Source: Mesorhizobium sp. M1D.F.Ca.ET.043.01.1.1
Lineage (GTDB): Bacteria; Pseudomonadota; Alphaproteobacteria; Rhizobiales; Rhizobiaceae
DNA length: 64,000 bases
Direction: 5' to 3'
Assembly: GCF_003952385.1 (NCBI RefSeq)
Contig: NZ_CP034444.1
Coordinates: 5,593,001 to 5,657,000 of the forward strand
Below the pieces are notes generated by a model. The model did no database searches, was not told where the DNA came from, and saw only the letters and a program-made list of their open reading frames with translations. Below, piece after piece: positions 27,946 to 37,800 of this stretch (position 1 is its first letter; each line of letters begins with the position of its first letter). The position numbers and the translations under genes are program-made.

Positions 27946-28119
27946 TTCCCGAAACCCGTGAGTGTGTCCACGCAGTCGCCAAAGCCGAAAAGCCAAGGAA
28001 ACAGTGAGAAATCGACGTTTTCAGTGTGGGCGAAGCGGTTAGCGACTGCTGGTGGAGCAAAAACATGGCTTTCGCGACGTGTAGCCGTATTTGCTCCAGG
28101 AGACCCTGATACCCAGGCC

Positions 28120-28908
28120 TTATCCGCCGGTCTGCACGGGCCGCTTCATATCGGTGAAAAGTGAGGCCGCTGCCGCCTTCTGCTCGGCGTCCGTCGCCTC
28201 GACGCCCGAGGCCCGGGCGAGGGCGCGCACCCGCCCGAGACTGTTGTGCAGGTGCTTGCGCATGGCCTGACGGGCAGCGCGGCCGTCCTGCCTTTCGATG
28301 GCGTCGACGATTGCCTTGTGTTCGTTGTGGATGCGCGCGTAATAGCTGTCCTTCAGGGCAGGCTCGACCACATAGCCGAGCTGGAAGCGCGGCACGATTA
28401 TCGGCCCGAGATAGCTCAGGAAGCCGTGGATGAATTCGTTGCGCGCGGCCTTGGCGATCGCGAGATGGAAGTCGTAGTCGTAGTGGATCTGGACGGCTGC
28501 GGGATCGGCCTGCTGGGCGTCAACCTGTTCCATCATGGCGCGGATATCGCCTGCGTCCTTGTCGGTCCGGCGCTCCGCGCAGAGCCCTGCGGATTCCACT
28601 TCGACGCTCAACCTGAGCTCAAGCAAAGCAATGGTTTCCGGCAAGGTCCTCAGCGTCTCGTCCGGTATCGAGAAATTGCGCGGCGCAGGCGTTTGGCTGA
28701 CGAACATGCCGCGCCCCTGCTGCGGCACCACCATGCCCTCCGAGCGCAGCCGCGCCACGGCTTCGCGTACGACGGTGCGGCTGACATCGTATTCGGCGCA
28801 AAGCTCCGCCTCGGTCGGCAGTTGCGCGCCGGGCTGCAACTGTCCGGAGCGGATCTTTTCGGCCAGGCTCTCCGCCACAAGGGTGGAAAGTGGCTTGCGC
28901 TTCGTCAT
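28120..28908 (-). CDS. GntR-family transcriptional regulator, FCD (FadR-like)
   Basis: A 262-residue regulator: winged helix (LVAESLAEKIRSGQLQPGAQLP, then YDVSRTVVREAVARLRSEGMV) and an FCD domain with candidate metal ligands in YDYDFHLAIA, IHNEHKAIV and MRKHLHNSL. The ATG at 28908 has AAGGA nine bases upstream and begins just before the HTH. It is the last gene of the operon starting at 31831, a common autoregulatory position. The candidate operator is the palindrome at 31880-31898 between this operon and the divergent aldolase gene. Confidence 0.92.
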   Translation of the reverse strand: MTKRKPLSTLVAESLAEKIRSGQLQPGAQLPTEAELCAEYDVSRTVVREAVARLRSEGMVVPQQGRGMFVSQTPAPRNFSIPDETLRTLPETIALLELRLSVEVESAGLCAERRTDKDAGDIRAMMEQVDAQQADPAAVQIHYDYDFHLAIAKAARNEFIHGFLSYLGPIIVPRFQLGYVVEPALKDSYYARIHNEHKAIVDAIERQDGRAARQAMRKHLHNSLGRVRALARASGVEATDAEQKAAAASLFTDMKRPVQTGG

Positions 28909-28964
28909 TGACGTCCTTTCGCTCAAGTCCAGATTCGGGATGATGCCCGAACCGGCAAGACCAT

Positions 28965-29312
28965 TCAAACCGCCGCGGTGACGATCAACTCGACCAGCAT
29001 TCCGGGCTTGGCCATGCGTCCTTCGCCGGAGGAGCGCGCCGGCGCATGCTCCTTCGGCATCCAGGCGTCCCAGACGGTGTTGACCTCATCGAAATCGCGC
29101 ACGTCGTCCAGCCACATCTGGACATGAAGGATGCGGGTCTTGTCGGTGCCCGCCTTGGCAAGCAGCGCATCGATCTTGCCAAGCACCTCTCGCATCTGAT
29201 CGGCTGCAGACTGGCCAGGCCGGGCGACCTGGCCGGTCAGGTAGAGCGTGCCGTTGTGGATGACGCCGTGATGGATGCGGGTTTCGAAATCGAAGCGCTG
29301 GATATCGCTCAT
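28965..29312 (-). CDS. RidA-family (YjgF/UK114) protein
   Basis: A 115-residue RidA-family protein (TLYLTGQVARPGQSAADQMREVLGKID, given in part; C-terminal KPGMLVELIVTA). RidA proteins hydrolyse reactive enamine/imine intermediates from PLP enzymes and amino-acid oxidases. The conserved Arg that follows the acidic/hydrophobic core in true RidA is not obvious here (ARSSGEGRM), so it may belong to a Rid subfamily. A DAO-type oxidase in the divergent unit would generate imines, which gives the gene a plausible role. ATG 29312 is preferred, with AAGG upstream. Confidence 0.87.
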   Translation of the reverse strand: MSDIQRFDFETRIHHGVIHNGTLYLTGQVARPGQSAADQMREVLGKIDALLAKAGTDKTRILHVQMWLDDVRDFDEVNTVWDAWMPKEHAPARSSGEGRMAKPGMLVELIVTAAV

Positions 29313-29325
29313 TGGATTGACCTTG

Positions 29326-30132
29326 TCAGATTGCCGGCGTCTGCCGGATAGGATTGCCCTGCAGGTATTGCGCGTAAGGCGCCTGTACGAGCCAGCCGGC
29401 ATCGACAGGAAGGGTGACGCCGGTGATCGACGCAGCACGGTCGGAGCAGAGGAACAAAGCCGCCTCGGCGACGTCGCGCGGCTCGACGAAGCGGCGGAGC
29501 GCCGTGGTGGCCTGGATGGCTTGCGGGTTGCGCTCGCCCTTCGCGATCTTTGCCTTCAATCCATCGGACAGCGTGTAGCCGGGCGCCACGGCGTTGACGC
29601 GAACGCCATGCGGGCCAAGCTCGGCGGCAAGCATCTGGGTAAGGGCCAGGACCGCATGCTTGCCGGGCGTGTAAGCCGGGAGCGACAGCGGCGCGAATGA
29701 GGCGAGGGAGCCGACATTGAGGATCGCGCCGCGACCGGCGGCCGACATCAGGCGGCCGAACACCTGGCAGCCAAGCAGCGTGCCGCGATAGTTGATGCGC
29801 CACATCTGCTCGTCTTCGTCGAGGTCCTGGTCGAGCACATGCTTGCCGCTCTGGAGGATGCCGGCGCAGTTAATCACGACGTGCGGCGTGCGGAAGGCAT
29901 CGCCGACAGCCCGCGCCAGCGCTTCGACCGAGGCGGGATCGCCAACATCGGTCTGGACAAACAGCGCGCGCGGCGCGCCCGCATTCTCGCAGGCGCCGGC
30001 AGCTTCCTTGCCTCTGATGGCATCGCGGCCGGCGACGACCACCTGATAGCCATCCTCGGCGAAGCGTTCGGCCATCGCACGGCCGATGCCGGACGTGCCG
30101 CCGATGAGGACCGCGGTCAGTATGTCAGCCAT
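29326..30132 (-). CDS. Short-chain dehydrogenase/reductase
   Basis: A 268-residue SDR with [16 protein letters not shown], the Arg of VVAGRDA (NADP-type), NCAGILQ and the catalytic YTPGKHAV. It overlaps the shikimate-dehydrogenase-like gene by 8 bp and is followed 13 bp later by the RidA gene, so it belongs to the catabolic operon. It probably interconverts a hydroxyl and an oxo group of the pathway intermediate. Confidence 0.91.
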   Translation of the reverse strand: MADILTAVLIGGTSGIGRAMAERFAEDGYQVVVAGRDAIRGKEAAGACENAGAPRALFVQTDVGDPASVEALARAVGDAFRTPHVVINCAGILQSGKHVLDQDLDEDEQMWRINYRGTLLGCQVFGRLMSAAGRGAILNVGSLASFAPLSLPAYTPGKHAVLALTQMLAAELGPHGVRVNAVAPGYTLSDGLKAKIAKGERNPQAIQATTALRRFVEPRDVAEAALFLCSDRAASITGVTLPVDAGWLVQAPYAQYLQGNPIRQTPAI

Positions 30133-30937
30133 TGCGGCGATCCTTGCGGTCGATGTCGAAGAAGGCGGCCATGGCCTCGACCTGGAAATCCATCATCGGG
30201 CGCCCGGGCTGGATGCGGCAGCCGATCGCCTTCGCCGCCTTCAGCAATGGCGTTTCGGCCGGCTCCATGATGATGTCGACCACGGTCATGTCTGGTGTCA
30301 GCTTGCTCACATCCATCGGCAGCGGATCGCTGGCTTTCAGGCCGGCGGGCGTCGCGTTGATCGCCATATCCATGCCGGATGGATCGGGCTCGCCAACCTC
30401 GATGCGGCACTTGGGGAACGACTCGTTGACCAGCGCAGCTAGCTTTTGCGCGCGGTCCTTGTCGACATCGGTGAGACGGATCTCGGCGGCACCTTCCTCG
30501 GCAAGGCAATAGGTCAGCGAGGAGCCCGCGCCGCCGGCGCCGACCTGGAGGATCCGCTTGCCGGCGATCTGGTGTCCGCCTGCCTTCAGGCCATCGATGA
30601 AGCCGACGCCGTCGAAATTGTCGGCATACCAGCTGCCGTCCGCCTGTCGGCGCACCGAGTTGGCGCTCTGCACGCGCGATGCGCGATCATGGGCTGCCGC
30701 GCATTTGTGATAGACCGGAACCTTATAGGGCACCGAGATGATCACGCCACGGATGTTCTCCGCCGCCGTAATGCCGGCCCAAAAAGTGTCGAAATCCTCC
30801 GGACGGCAGCTCAGCGGCACCATCAGGCTGTCGAGCCCCTTCTGCTCGAAGATTTCGTTGAAGATTCCGGGACTCTTCGCATGGCCCACGGGATGGGCCA
30901 GCATGACGAAGATGTCGGCCTTGCCGGTTCCGCGCAT
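30125..30937 (-). CDS. Shikimate dehydrogenase-like oxidoreductase (AroE superfamily)
   Basis: A 270-residue AroE-fold protein. It keeps the N-terminal LAHPVGHAKSPGIFN, the catalytic Lys in VPYK, the catalytic Asp in DNFDGVGF, the dinucleotide motif GAGGAGSSLTY and NATPAGL. Biosynthetic AroE normally has NTDGxG and NATxxGM; here Phe and Leu replace Thr and Met, and the gene is in a catabolic operon. It is therefore more likely a quinate/shikimate-type or other polyol-acid dehydrogenase than the housekeeping AroE. SD AAAGGA precedes the start. Confidence 0.88.
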   Translation of the reverse strand: MRGTGKADIFVMLAHPVGHAKSPGIFNEIFEQKGLDSLMVPLSCRPEDFDTFWAGITAAENIRGVIISVPYKVPVYHKCAAAHDRASRVQSANSVRRQADGSWYADNFDGVGFIDGLKAGGHQIAGKRILQVGAGGAGSSLTYCLAEEGAAEIRLTDVDKDRAQKLAALVNESFPKCRIEVGEPDPSGMDMAINATPAGLKASDPLPMDVSKLTPDMTVVDIIMEPAETPLLKAAKAIGCRIQPGRPMMDFQVEAMAAFFDIDRKDRRNG

Positions 30938-30940
30938 CGG

Positions 30941-31831
30941 TTATTCCTTTCCGTTTGACAGTTCGTGATCACTCAGGATTTCCAGCGCCCGCACGAGCGA
31001 CGAATGGTCGGCCTCCGCGCCGCCCGCCCGGGCCGAACAGGCATTCATCAGCTGCTGCGCCGTTGCGGTGCCCGGCAAGGCAACGCCGAGCGCGCGGGCG
31101 CTTTCGAGCGCCAGATTGAGATCCTTCTGGTGCAGCTTGATGCGAAAGCCCGGCGCGAAGGTGCGCGCGATCATACGCTCGCCATGCACCTCGAGGACGC
31201 GCGAGGAGGCAAAGCCGCCCATCAGGGCGTCGCGCACCTTGGCCGGATCGCAGCCGGCCTTGCTGGCGAACACCAGCGCTTCGGCGACGGCTTCGATGTT
31301 AAGCGCGACGATGATCTGGTTGGCGATCTTGCAGGTCTGGCCCGCGCCGTTCGTTTCGCCGATCAAATTGATGTTCTTGCCGAGCTTCTGGAAAATCGGC
31401 AGCGCCCGCTCGAACTCGGAAGCCGGTCCGCCGACCATGATGGTGAGGCTGGCCGCCTTGGCGCCGACCTCGCCGCCAGAAACCGGCGCATCGAGATAGC
31501 CGGTTCCCGCTTGCCTGAACTTCGCTGCGAATTCGGCCGTGTCGATCGGGCTGATCGAGCTCATGTCGATGACCAGCTTGCCGGCCGAAGTTCCTTCCAG
31601 CACGCCGTTCTGTCCGAGCAGCACACGCTCCACGTCAGGTGTGTCGGGCAGCATGGTGATGACGATCTCGGACATCCGCGCCACCTCGGCGGCGGAGGTG
31701 ACGACCGATGCGTTCAGGTCCGTCGGAAGAGGGGAGCGATTGAGGACCGTGACGATCTCATATCCGGCATAGGCGAGATGTCTCGCCATCGGCGCTCCCA
31801 TGACGCCCAGTCCGATGAAACCAATCTTCAT
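30941..31831 (-). CDS. 3-hydroxyisobutyrate dehydrogenase-family (GarR-like) reductase
   Basis: A 296-residue beta-hydroxyacid dehydrogenase: N-terminal FIGLGVMGAPMARHL, substrate loop DAPVSGGEVGAK, and the catalytic Lys in GAGQTCKIANQI. The family reduces tartronate semialdehyde or oxidises 3-hydroxyacids. Together with the divergent HpcH/HpaI aldolase it recalls the GarL/GarR pair, in which the aldolase releases a semialdehyde that this enzyme reduces. The ATG at 31831 is preferred over a GTG three codons upstream. It is the first gene of the operon. Confidence 0.92.
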   Translation of the reverse strand: MKIGFIGLGVMGAPMARHLAYAGYEIVTVLNRSPLPTDLNASVVTSAAEVARMSEIVITMLPDTPDVERVLLGQNGVLEGTSAGKLVIDMSSISPIDTAEFAAKFRQAGTGYLDAPVSGGEVGAKAASLTIMVGGPASEFERALPIFQKLGKNINLIGETNGAGQTCKIANQIIVALNIEAVAEALVFASKAGCDPAKVRDALMGGFASSRVLEVHGERMIARTFAPGFRIKLHQKDLNLALESARALGVALPGTATAQQLMNACSARAGGAEADHSSLVRALEILSDHELSNGKE

Positions 31832-31879
31832 GTACAACACCCGCGGCGGTTAGAGCCATCTTGCAGCTCACGTTAGCCA

Positions 31880-31898
31880 TATGATATAGGACATCATA
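31880..31898. promoter_or_regulatory. Palindromic operator in divergent promoter region
   Basis: TATGAT, seven bases (ATAGGAC), ATCATA: a perfect 6-bp inverted repeat centred between the divergent GarR-like and HpcH genes, 49 bp upstream of the former and 44 bp upstream of the latter. Spacing and sequence fit FCD GntR operators, and the operon encodes such a regulator (28120-28908). Confidence 0.6.
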
Positions 31899-31942
31899 CA
31901 AATTTCAACGCACCTTCTTCTGGCTGGGAGACCGATCGCAAA

Positions 31943-32707
31943 ATGCAGGAGCGCGTCAATTCGGTGAAAGCTGCCGTGCAGGCTGGCCGGCCGCATATCG
32001 GCATCTGGTGCTCGCTGGCTTCGGCGCTCACAACCGAGGTGGTGGCAGGCTCTGGGGCCGGCTGGTTGCTGATCGATGGCGAGCACAGCCCTAACGATCT
32101 GCGCGGCATCATGGCGCAGCTGCAGGTCGCGGCGGCCTTTCCATGCGAGGCGGTGGTGCGCCTGCCGTCGGACGACGCGAACCTCATCAAGCAGGCGATG
32201 GACATCGGCGCCCGCAGCCTGATGATCCCGAACGTACGCACGGCGGATCAGGCGCGCGGCATCGTCGGCGCGATGACCTATGCCCCGGGCGGCTTTCGCG
32301 GCTTCTCGGTCGGCCATCGCGCCAACGCCTTCGGCCGCATCGCCGGCTATCATGCGAAAGCGCGTGAGCAGCAGCTGCTAGCCGTCCAGATCGAGGATGA
32401 AACCGGTGTCGCCAATGCCGCCGAGATCGCGGCGGTCGACGGGGTCGACGTTCTGTTTGTCGGGCCGGGCGACCTTTCCACGAATATGGGCGCCATGGGC
32501 AACCCCGGCGCCCCTCATGTGCAGCAGGCGATATCGTCCGTTCGCAAAGCCGCTGCATCGGCAGGCAAGGCGAGCGGCATCCTCGCGCCCGTCAAAGCCG
32601 ACGCGGACCGCTATCTCGCCGACGGCTTCACCATGGTGGCCGTCGGCTCGGACCTCGGCTTGCTGGCGCGGGGCTCGGATGCCCTGGTCGCGTCGTTCAA
32701 CCAGTAG
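31943..32707 (+). CDS. HpcH/HpaI-family class II aldolase
   Basis: A 254-residue metal-dependent pyruvate-type aldolase (GIWCSLASALTTEV, LLIDGEHSPND, MIPNVRTADQARGI, metal-ligand Glu/Asp in QIEDETGVANAAEIAAVDGVD, written partly, and VGPGDLS). Such enzymes cleave 4-hydroxy-2-oxo acids to pyruvate and an aldehyde, or related 2-keto-3-deoxy acids. It diverges from the GarR-like operon and is followed 14 bp later by the DAO-type oxidase. The aldehyde it releases would suit the GarR-like reductase. Confidence 0.92.
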   Translation: MQERVNSVKAAVQAGRPHIGIWCSLASALTTEVVAGSGAGWLLIDGEHSPNDLRGIMAQLQVAAAFPCEAVVRLPSDDANLIKQAMDIGARSLMIPNVRTADQARGIVGAMTYAPGGFRGFSVGHRANAFGRIAGYHAKAREQQLLAVQIEDETGVANAAEIAAVDGVDVLFVGPGDLSTNMGAMGNPGAPHVQQAISSVRKAAASAGKASGILAPVKADADRYLADGFTMVAVGSDLGLLARGSDALVASFNQ

Positions 32708-32721
32708 AGCGGAGAACAGAC

Positions 32722-33939
32722 GTGGCGATCCCTCCTTACAAGGCACCTTCGCGCAGCGCCTATGACATCGTCATCGTCGGCGGCGCCGTCGTCGGCTCGT
32801 CGACGGCCTACTGGCTTACCCAGGCGCTTGGCAATCGCGCCTCGATCCTCGTGGTAGAGCGCGATTCGAGCTACGAATTTTCCTCGACCGCGCTTTCCAC
32901 CAGCGCCATTCGCCAGCAATATTCCAATCCGATCAATGTGAAGATCAGCCAGTTCGGCATCGAGATCATCCGGAGCTTCCAGGAGCGGATGGCGCCGTTC
33001 TACACGAATGAGCCGGCACCCGATCTCGGCTTCAAGGAACATGGATATCTCTATTGCTGCTCTCCCGAGGGCGTGGACGCTGCGCGCGAACGGGTCGAGC
33101 TGCAGCGCGGCCTTGGCGCCCATACGGTCTTCCTCGAACCGGGCGCGTTGAAGGAACGTTTTCCGTGGCTGAATGTCGACGATCTCGGCGGCGGCTCGTG
33201 GGGCGCTCGCGAAGAGGGCTGGTTCGATTCCATGGGCATGTTGAACGGCTTCCGCCGCGCCGCCCGCGGCAGCGGAGTCGAATATATCGACAATGCCGTG
33301 ACGGCGCTGGATGTCGTTGACGGGCGTGTCGTCTCGGTCCGCCTCGCGACAGGTGAGACGGTCGCTTGCGGAACGCTGGTCAACGCGGCCGGTCCAAGAG
33401 CGCAGCAGGTTGCCGCGATGGCCGGGTTGTCGATCCCGGTCGCACCCTACAAGCGCTACAGCTTCGTCTTCGCCAGCGCTAATCCGATTCCGGGCCGGAT
33501 GCCCAATGTCATCGACCTTTCCGGCACATTCGTGCGCCCGGAAGGCGAGCTTTTCCTCACCGGCAACACGCCGCAGGGCGACGGGCCTGCCGACTATGAC
33601 GACTTCGAGATGCATTTCGAGGAGTTCGATGACCATATCTGGCCGGCGCTCTGGCATCGCATTCCAGCCTTCGATGCGTTGAAGGTACAGACGAGCTGGA
33701 CCGGCCACTACGAATACAACATGCTCGACCACAATGGCATCGTCGGCTTTCACCCCGACGTGAAGAACTTCATGTTCGCCAACGGTTTCTCAGGGCACGG
33801 CTTGCAGCAGTCGCCAGCGGTCGGTCGGGCTGTGTCGGAGCTGATCGTCCACGGCACCTTCCAGACGCTGGATCTATCGCCCTTTTGCTACGAACGCATT
33901 CCGCGCAACGAGCCGTTCCTCGAAGAGGCGGTGATCTAG
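32722..33939 (+). CDS. FAD-dependent oxidoreductase, DAO/sarcosine oxidase-like
   Basis: A 405-residue DAO-superfamily flavoprotein. N-terminal FAD motif YDIVIVGGAVVGSSTAYWL, flavin-contacting segment STALSTSAIRQQYSN and C-terminal NGFSGHGLQQSPAVGRAVSEL. It belongs with sarcosine or dimethylglycine oxidase-type enzymes that oxidise secondary amines or amino acids. The start is GTG with GGAGAA at 32710-32715. It is co-transcribed with the HpcH aldolase. An amine substrate fits with the RidA protein encoded in the divergent operon. Confidence 0.9.
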   Translation: MAIPPYKAPSRSAYDIVIVGGAVVGSSTAYWLTQALGNRASILVVERDSSYEFSSTALSTSAIRQQYSNPINVKISQFGIEIIRSFQERMAPFYTNEPAPDLGFKEHGYLYCCSPEGVDAARERVELQRGLGAHTVFLEPGALKERFPWLNVDDLGGGSWGAREEGWFDSMGMLNGFRRAARGSGVEYIDNAVTALDVVDGRVVSVRLATGETVACGTLVNAAGPRAQQVAAMAGLSIPVAPYKRYSFVFASANPIPGRMPNVIDLSGTFVRPEGELFLTGNTPQGDGPADYDDFEMHFEEFDDHIWPALWHRIPAFDALKVQTSWTGHYEYNMLDHNGIVGFHPDVKNFMFANGFSGHGLQQSPAVGRAVSELIVHGTFQTLDLSPFCYERIPRNEPFLEEAVI

Positions 33940-34770
33940 CGAGCTTGAGTATTGACTACAATTCATCTCGCTGTTAGCCGCCGCACGAGCAGATTGACCT
34001 GCGACTTGTTTTAAGCACTTAATAGTCTATGCCAGATAACTGGCCTCCCTGAAAGAATCGGCCATGAAATGGCGAAACGCCCGACAAGCCCGTCGCTTCG
34101 CTCTCTGCTCAATGCAGTTTTTGACAGGTTGCGGAACCTGTTAAGCGAATAGGCCGACGCGGACTGCTGCATGGCGTAGGCCGAAACCATTTGAGCAACG
34201 GGTACCAGATTGACACCGTAAGCAGGCCTGCGCTTGTGTCCGGGCGTTGGCTAAGGTTGTCAGATATCTGGTTTTGGTCGCGTGAAGCCGACGGACCGCT
34301 ATCGGCCCATTTCGGTCATTCACTAGGAGGAAGTTCCTGGCGACCCGCAGCCACAGCGTCGATATCTCGAAGCTAGTAGTTAATCTCGTTTGTCGTCATC
34401 AGGTTCGCCAGACCACACGAGAGAATACGAAGGAAATGGGTTGGCGAACCAGATTACAGGAGTGGTATCCGCGATCCATATGTTTCGCCGGCCGCCTGCG
34501 GCAGTCCGATGTCTTGTCGCTCAAATCCTGAGCCTGTTCCGTACATGCTCGATGCCGAAGGGGCGCGGGACTTCTTAAGCCGGCGCAGTTTTAGTCGCGC
34601 CCTGCAGTTTCCGTAAGTATGGCTGGGGCATAGTGAGTATGTTTAACGGAAGAAGTTCTATTTTAATGTATAAAATTCTATATTGTTGGTGAGAAGTCAT
34701 TGGATTCCCGCGTTAATCTCGCTGCCATCCATCAAATTACGAAAAACTGACGCCCGGGGAGGTTCTTCCC
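33940..34770. other. Long intergenic region with AT-rich promoter area before the giant gene
   Basis: About 830 bases without a credible gene. It holds a hairpin ACAGGTT-GCGG-AACCTGT (34124-34141) about 185 bp after the oxidase gene and a strikingly AT-rich island (34640-34690). That island has the inverted repeat ATTTTA-ATGTA-TAAAAT (34660-34676) and TTCTAT direct repeats. It is the likely promoter/regulator-binding region of the giant adhesin gene; AT-rich islands of this type are targets of Ros/MucR-like silencers in rhizobia (inference). Confidence 0.5.
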
Positions 34771-34872
34771 ATGGCGCCGGAAGAATTAGCATGGTATGAA
34801 GCAACGGTTTCGTGTCCAGCGGGGAGGCTTGGAGATGCTGCGTTCATTCGGCGTGGGTCCGTCATCGCGTGA
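34771..34872 (+). other. Possible 33-codon upstream ORF overlapping the adhesin start
   Basis: ATG 34771 is preceded at eight bases by a strong SD, GGGGAGG (34756-34762). The 33-codon frame (MAPEELAWYEATVSCPAG...) stops at 34872, inside the adhesin coding region and in a different frame. It could be a leader ORF coupling translation of the giant gene, or a chance SD. Confidence 0.25.
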
Positions 34873-37800
34873 AACGGTGCAAGAATCACGAAATGCCGGA
34901 AGAAGCATGTGGGCGCGACTGCTTGGGTGGGGAAGGAAACGCAAGGCACACCGGCATTCGCACTCCGCCACCAGTCATCTCCCTGGTCTCAGGTTGGAGC
35001 CGTTAGAGCCGCGTTTCCTGCTCTCGGCCGACATAATCCCCTTCCAGGTCGACATGACGGGCGACGCGAGCGGCGCGCACTATTCCTTGAAGTACGACAA
35101 TCTTATCCAAGCCGTTCAGGTTTTCGACGACCGAAGCGGCATGCTGATCGACAGCCGCAGCGCGCAGGAAATCAACTTTATCCGTGTCGTCGGCACCGCT
35201 GCAAACGACCGGCTGACGGTCGACTTCGCCAAGGAATTCCTGCAGGGGGTCGAAATCGACTTCGAAGGCGGTGACGGTGACGATGTGCTGGCGCTGACGG
35301 GCGGGGCCTTCACAGACGTCACAGTGACGATGACCGGCGACGGCGCCGGAGCGGTCGCAGTCAGCGGCGCGGCCGGACCGCAGACGATCGGCTTCACCGG
35401 CGTCGGCACTGTTTTGGATGGGAGCGCGGCCGGTAACCGCATCTTCCGGGACGCGACGGGGCAGGGTCAGACGCTCAGGATCGGCGACAACGGGACCGTG
35501 GGCGACGGTATCTCAAGCATCGACGCGGTCGGCGCCGGCGGCGCGCTTACCTACAATTTCCTGCATCCGGACGTTAAGCTCACAATTGACGCCGGCGCGG
35601 GCGACGACACTATCGTCCACGACGGCTTCGAGACGGCGCTCGCCGGCAAGATCCTGCTGAGCGGCGGCGCGGGCAGCGACGCGGTGACCGGCCCTCCGGC
35701 AAACACCACCTGGAACATAACCGGACGGGATTCGGGTAGTGTTTCAGGGGTGTCCTTCGTTGAGGTCGAGAACCTTCGGGGTTCGGCCGACAACGAGGAC
35801 ACCTTTTTCGTTTCCGCTGGCGGCGTGATGAGCGGCGTCATGGACGGCGGCGCCGGCGGCTTCGACAGCATGGTTCTGGAAGGCAATTCCGGCACAATCG
35901 TCTACAAGGCCGACGACGCGCATTCCGGCACCATCACGCGCGACGGCGCGGTGCTGACCTATGCCGGCCTCGAGCCGGTCAGCCTCGGCAACGCTGCAAA
36001 CGTCACCATCGATCTCAGCGCCGCTTCCGACAATGCAGTCGTGACGATGAGCGGGTCGACCGTAACGGTCGCATCGCAAAGCATTCCGACGTTCGAGCAG
36101 ACATCGTTCGAACTACCAACCAATTCCGTCACGATCAAACTCGGCAACGACCAGGGTCTCTTCCCGCTTCTCAATGAATATTTGGGCGAGGACGTATTCG
36201 CTGGCGCCAACTTGGGGAACCTCATCGCCGCCTTCGTTGAGGGTGATGCGATCACCTTCCAGGGCACCATCAATCTCGGCTCGGCGAGCCTGACGGTCGA
36301 TGGTGAGGATGGACTCGACAACATCATCGTGACCGGCGCCCTGACCGCCGGAGCGATCCACTTCAAGGCCGAGGAGATCAATGTCAACGCGGGCGCGTCG
36401 GTCTCCGGCACGTCCGTCAACTTTGAGGCCGTCGGCGAAGGCAACGGCCTCATTCCGACGGAACTCACCAAGGGTCTCTATCTGGCGGCGCCGCACGCCA
36501 CCATCAACGTCACGGGCAGTGTGACCGCTACTGCGGGCGACGTCGTGATGAGCGCAACTGCCACCTCGTCGCTCACACCCAGCCAGGGTCAGATCGGAAG
36601 CATCGGCGGCGCTATCGTGGTCGGACTGCCGAAGGCCACGATCACATTGGGCGACGGCTCATCCAGCGCCCATATCTCGGCCACGGGCAAGGTCGATCTC
36701 GACACCGCTGTGAACGTTACCGTCACGGCTGCCGACGAGGCGGATTCGAGCGACACCGAAGCCAAATTGGACGCCGCGATCGCGGTCACTACGCTGATTT
36801 CCAAGTCCGAAGTCGGAATTTTTGGCGCCAGCACGATCGACGCAGCCGGTGCGGTCAGTATCGATGCCGCATCGACGTTCGAGATCGAGAACGTCGCGGA
36901 CGGAACGGCGGGTGGCGCAGGCGCGACCGTGGCCGCGACGGTGGTCGTTGCCGCCACCGGCGTGAAATTCAGCGACTCCGCATCGATCGGCGCCACCACT
37001 GCGCCGACGTCCGTCGCGTTCGCCGCGACGACCACCAGCACCATCACAACCTCGGCGATCTCGACCAAGGGCGGTGGCGATGAGAATGGCGGTGCAAACC
37101 AGTCCGAACAGCAACTCGACAGCAACAATGCGAAAACCGCCGAGGGCTCCATCAAATTTGCAGGCGCTGTGGCAGTAACCGTCTACAGGCCGGTCACGCA
37201 GATCTCCAGCAATACTTCAGGCTCCATAACGAGTTCTGGTGACATCACGCTGTCAGCGACGACTACCGATACCATCACGTCCAGCGCCGACGGGTCCAAC
37301 ACCGGCGAAGCGCAGGACCCGCCGCCCTCCGGCGGCACCGGCGTAGGCGTCGCCGTTGCAATCGGCATCATCGCGCCCAAGACGCTCGTTTCCCTGGGCG
37401 GCACAGGCAGTTACACAGCCCCGAACGTGGCGCTGACGTCGACTCTCGATGCCGACAGCACCTACAGGACCGAGGCCACGTCCGGCGTCGGCGACGGCGG
37501 CAAGACCGGTTTCGCCGGCTCGCTCGCCCTCAGTGTCGTCACCTCCACCACCACGGCGCTGATCGAGAGCGACGCGAACGTCAATCTGAACGGCGCTAAC
37601 CTGACGGTGTCGGCGGAGTCCGCTACCGCCACCGAGGCCTCCGCCAAGGCCACCGTCGACGGTAGCGGTAACTCGACGGGCATCGGCGCTTCGGTGGCGA
37701 TCAGCGTCGGTGACAACGATACGATCGCCCGTATTTCCGGTGCGGTTTCCGGCGCCGCCGACATCACCGTTTCGGCGAAAGGTGTCCATGACGTTCTTGC

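Noticed and set aside
34124..34141. Rho-independent terminator for the DAO-type oxidase gene
   Set aside because: The ACAGGTT/AACCTGT stem is clear but lies 185 bp after the stop and is not followed by a T-run.
35260..35860. RTX calcium-binding repeat array
   Set aside because: Only isolated GGxGxD-like stretches are present; there is no tandem nonapeptide array in the window. A type I secretion signal, if any, would lie beyond 64000.
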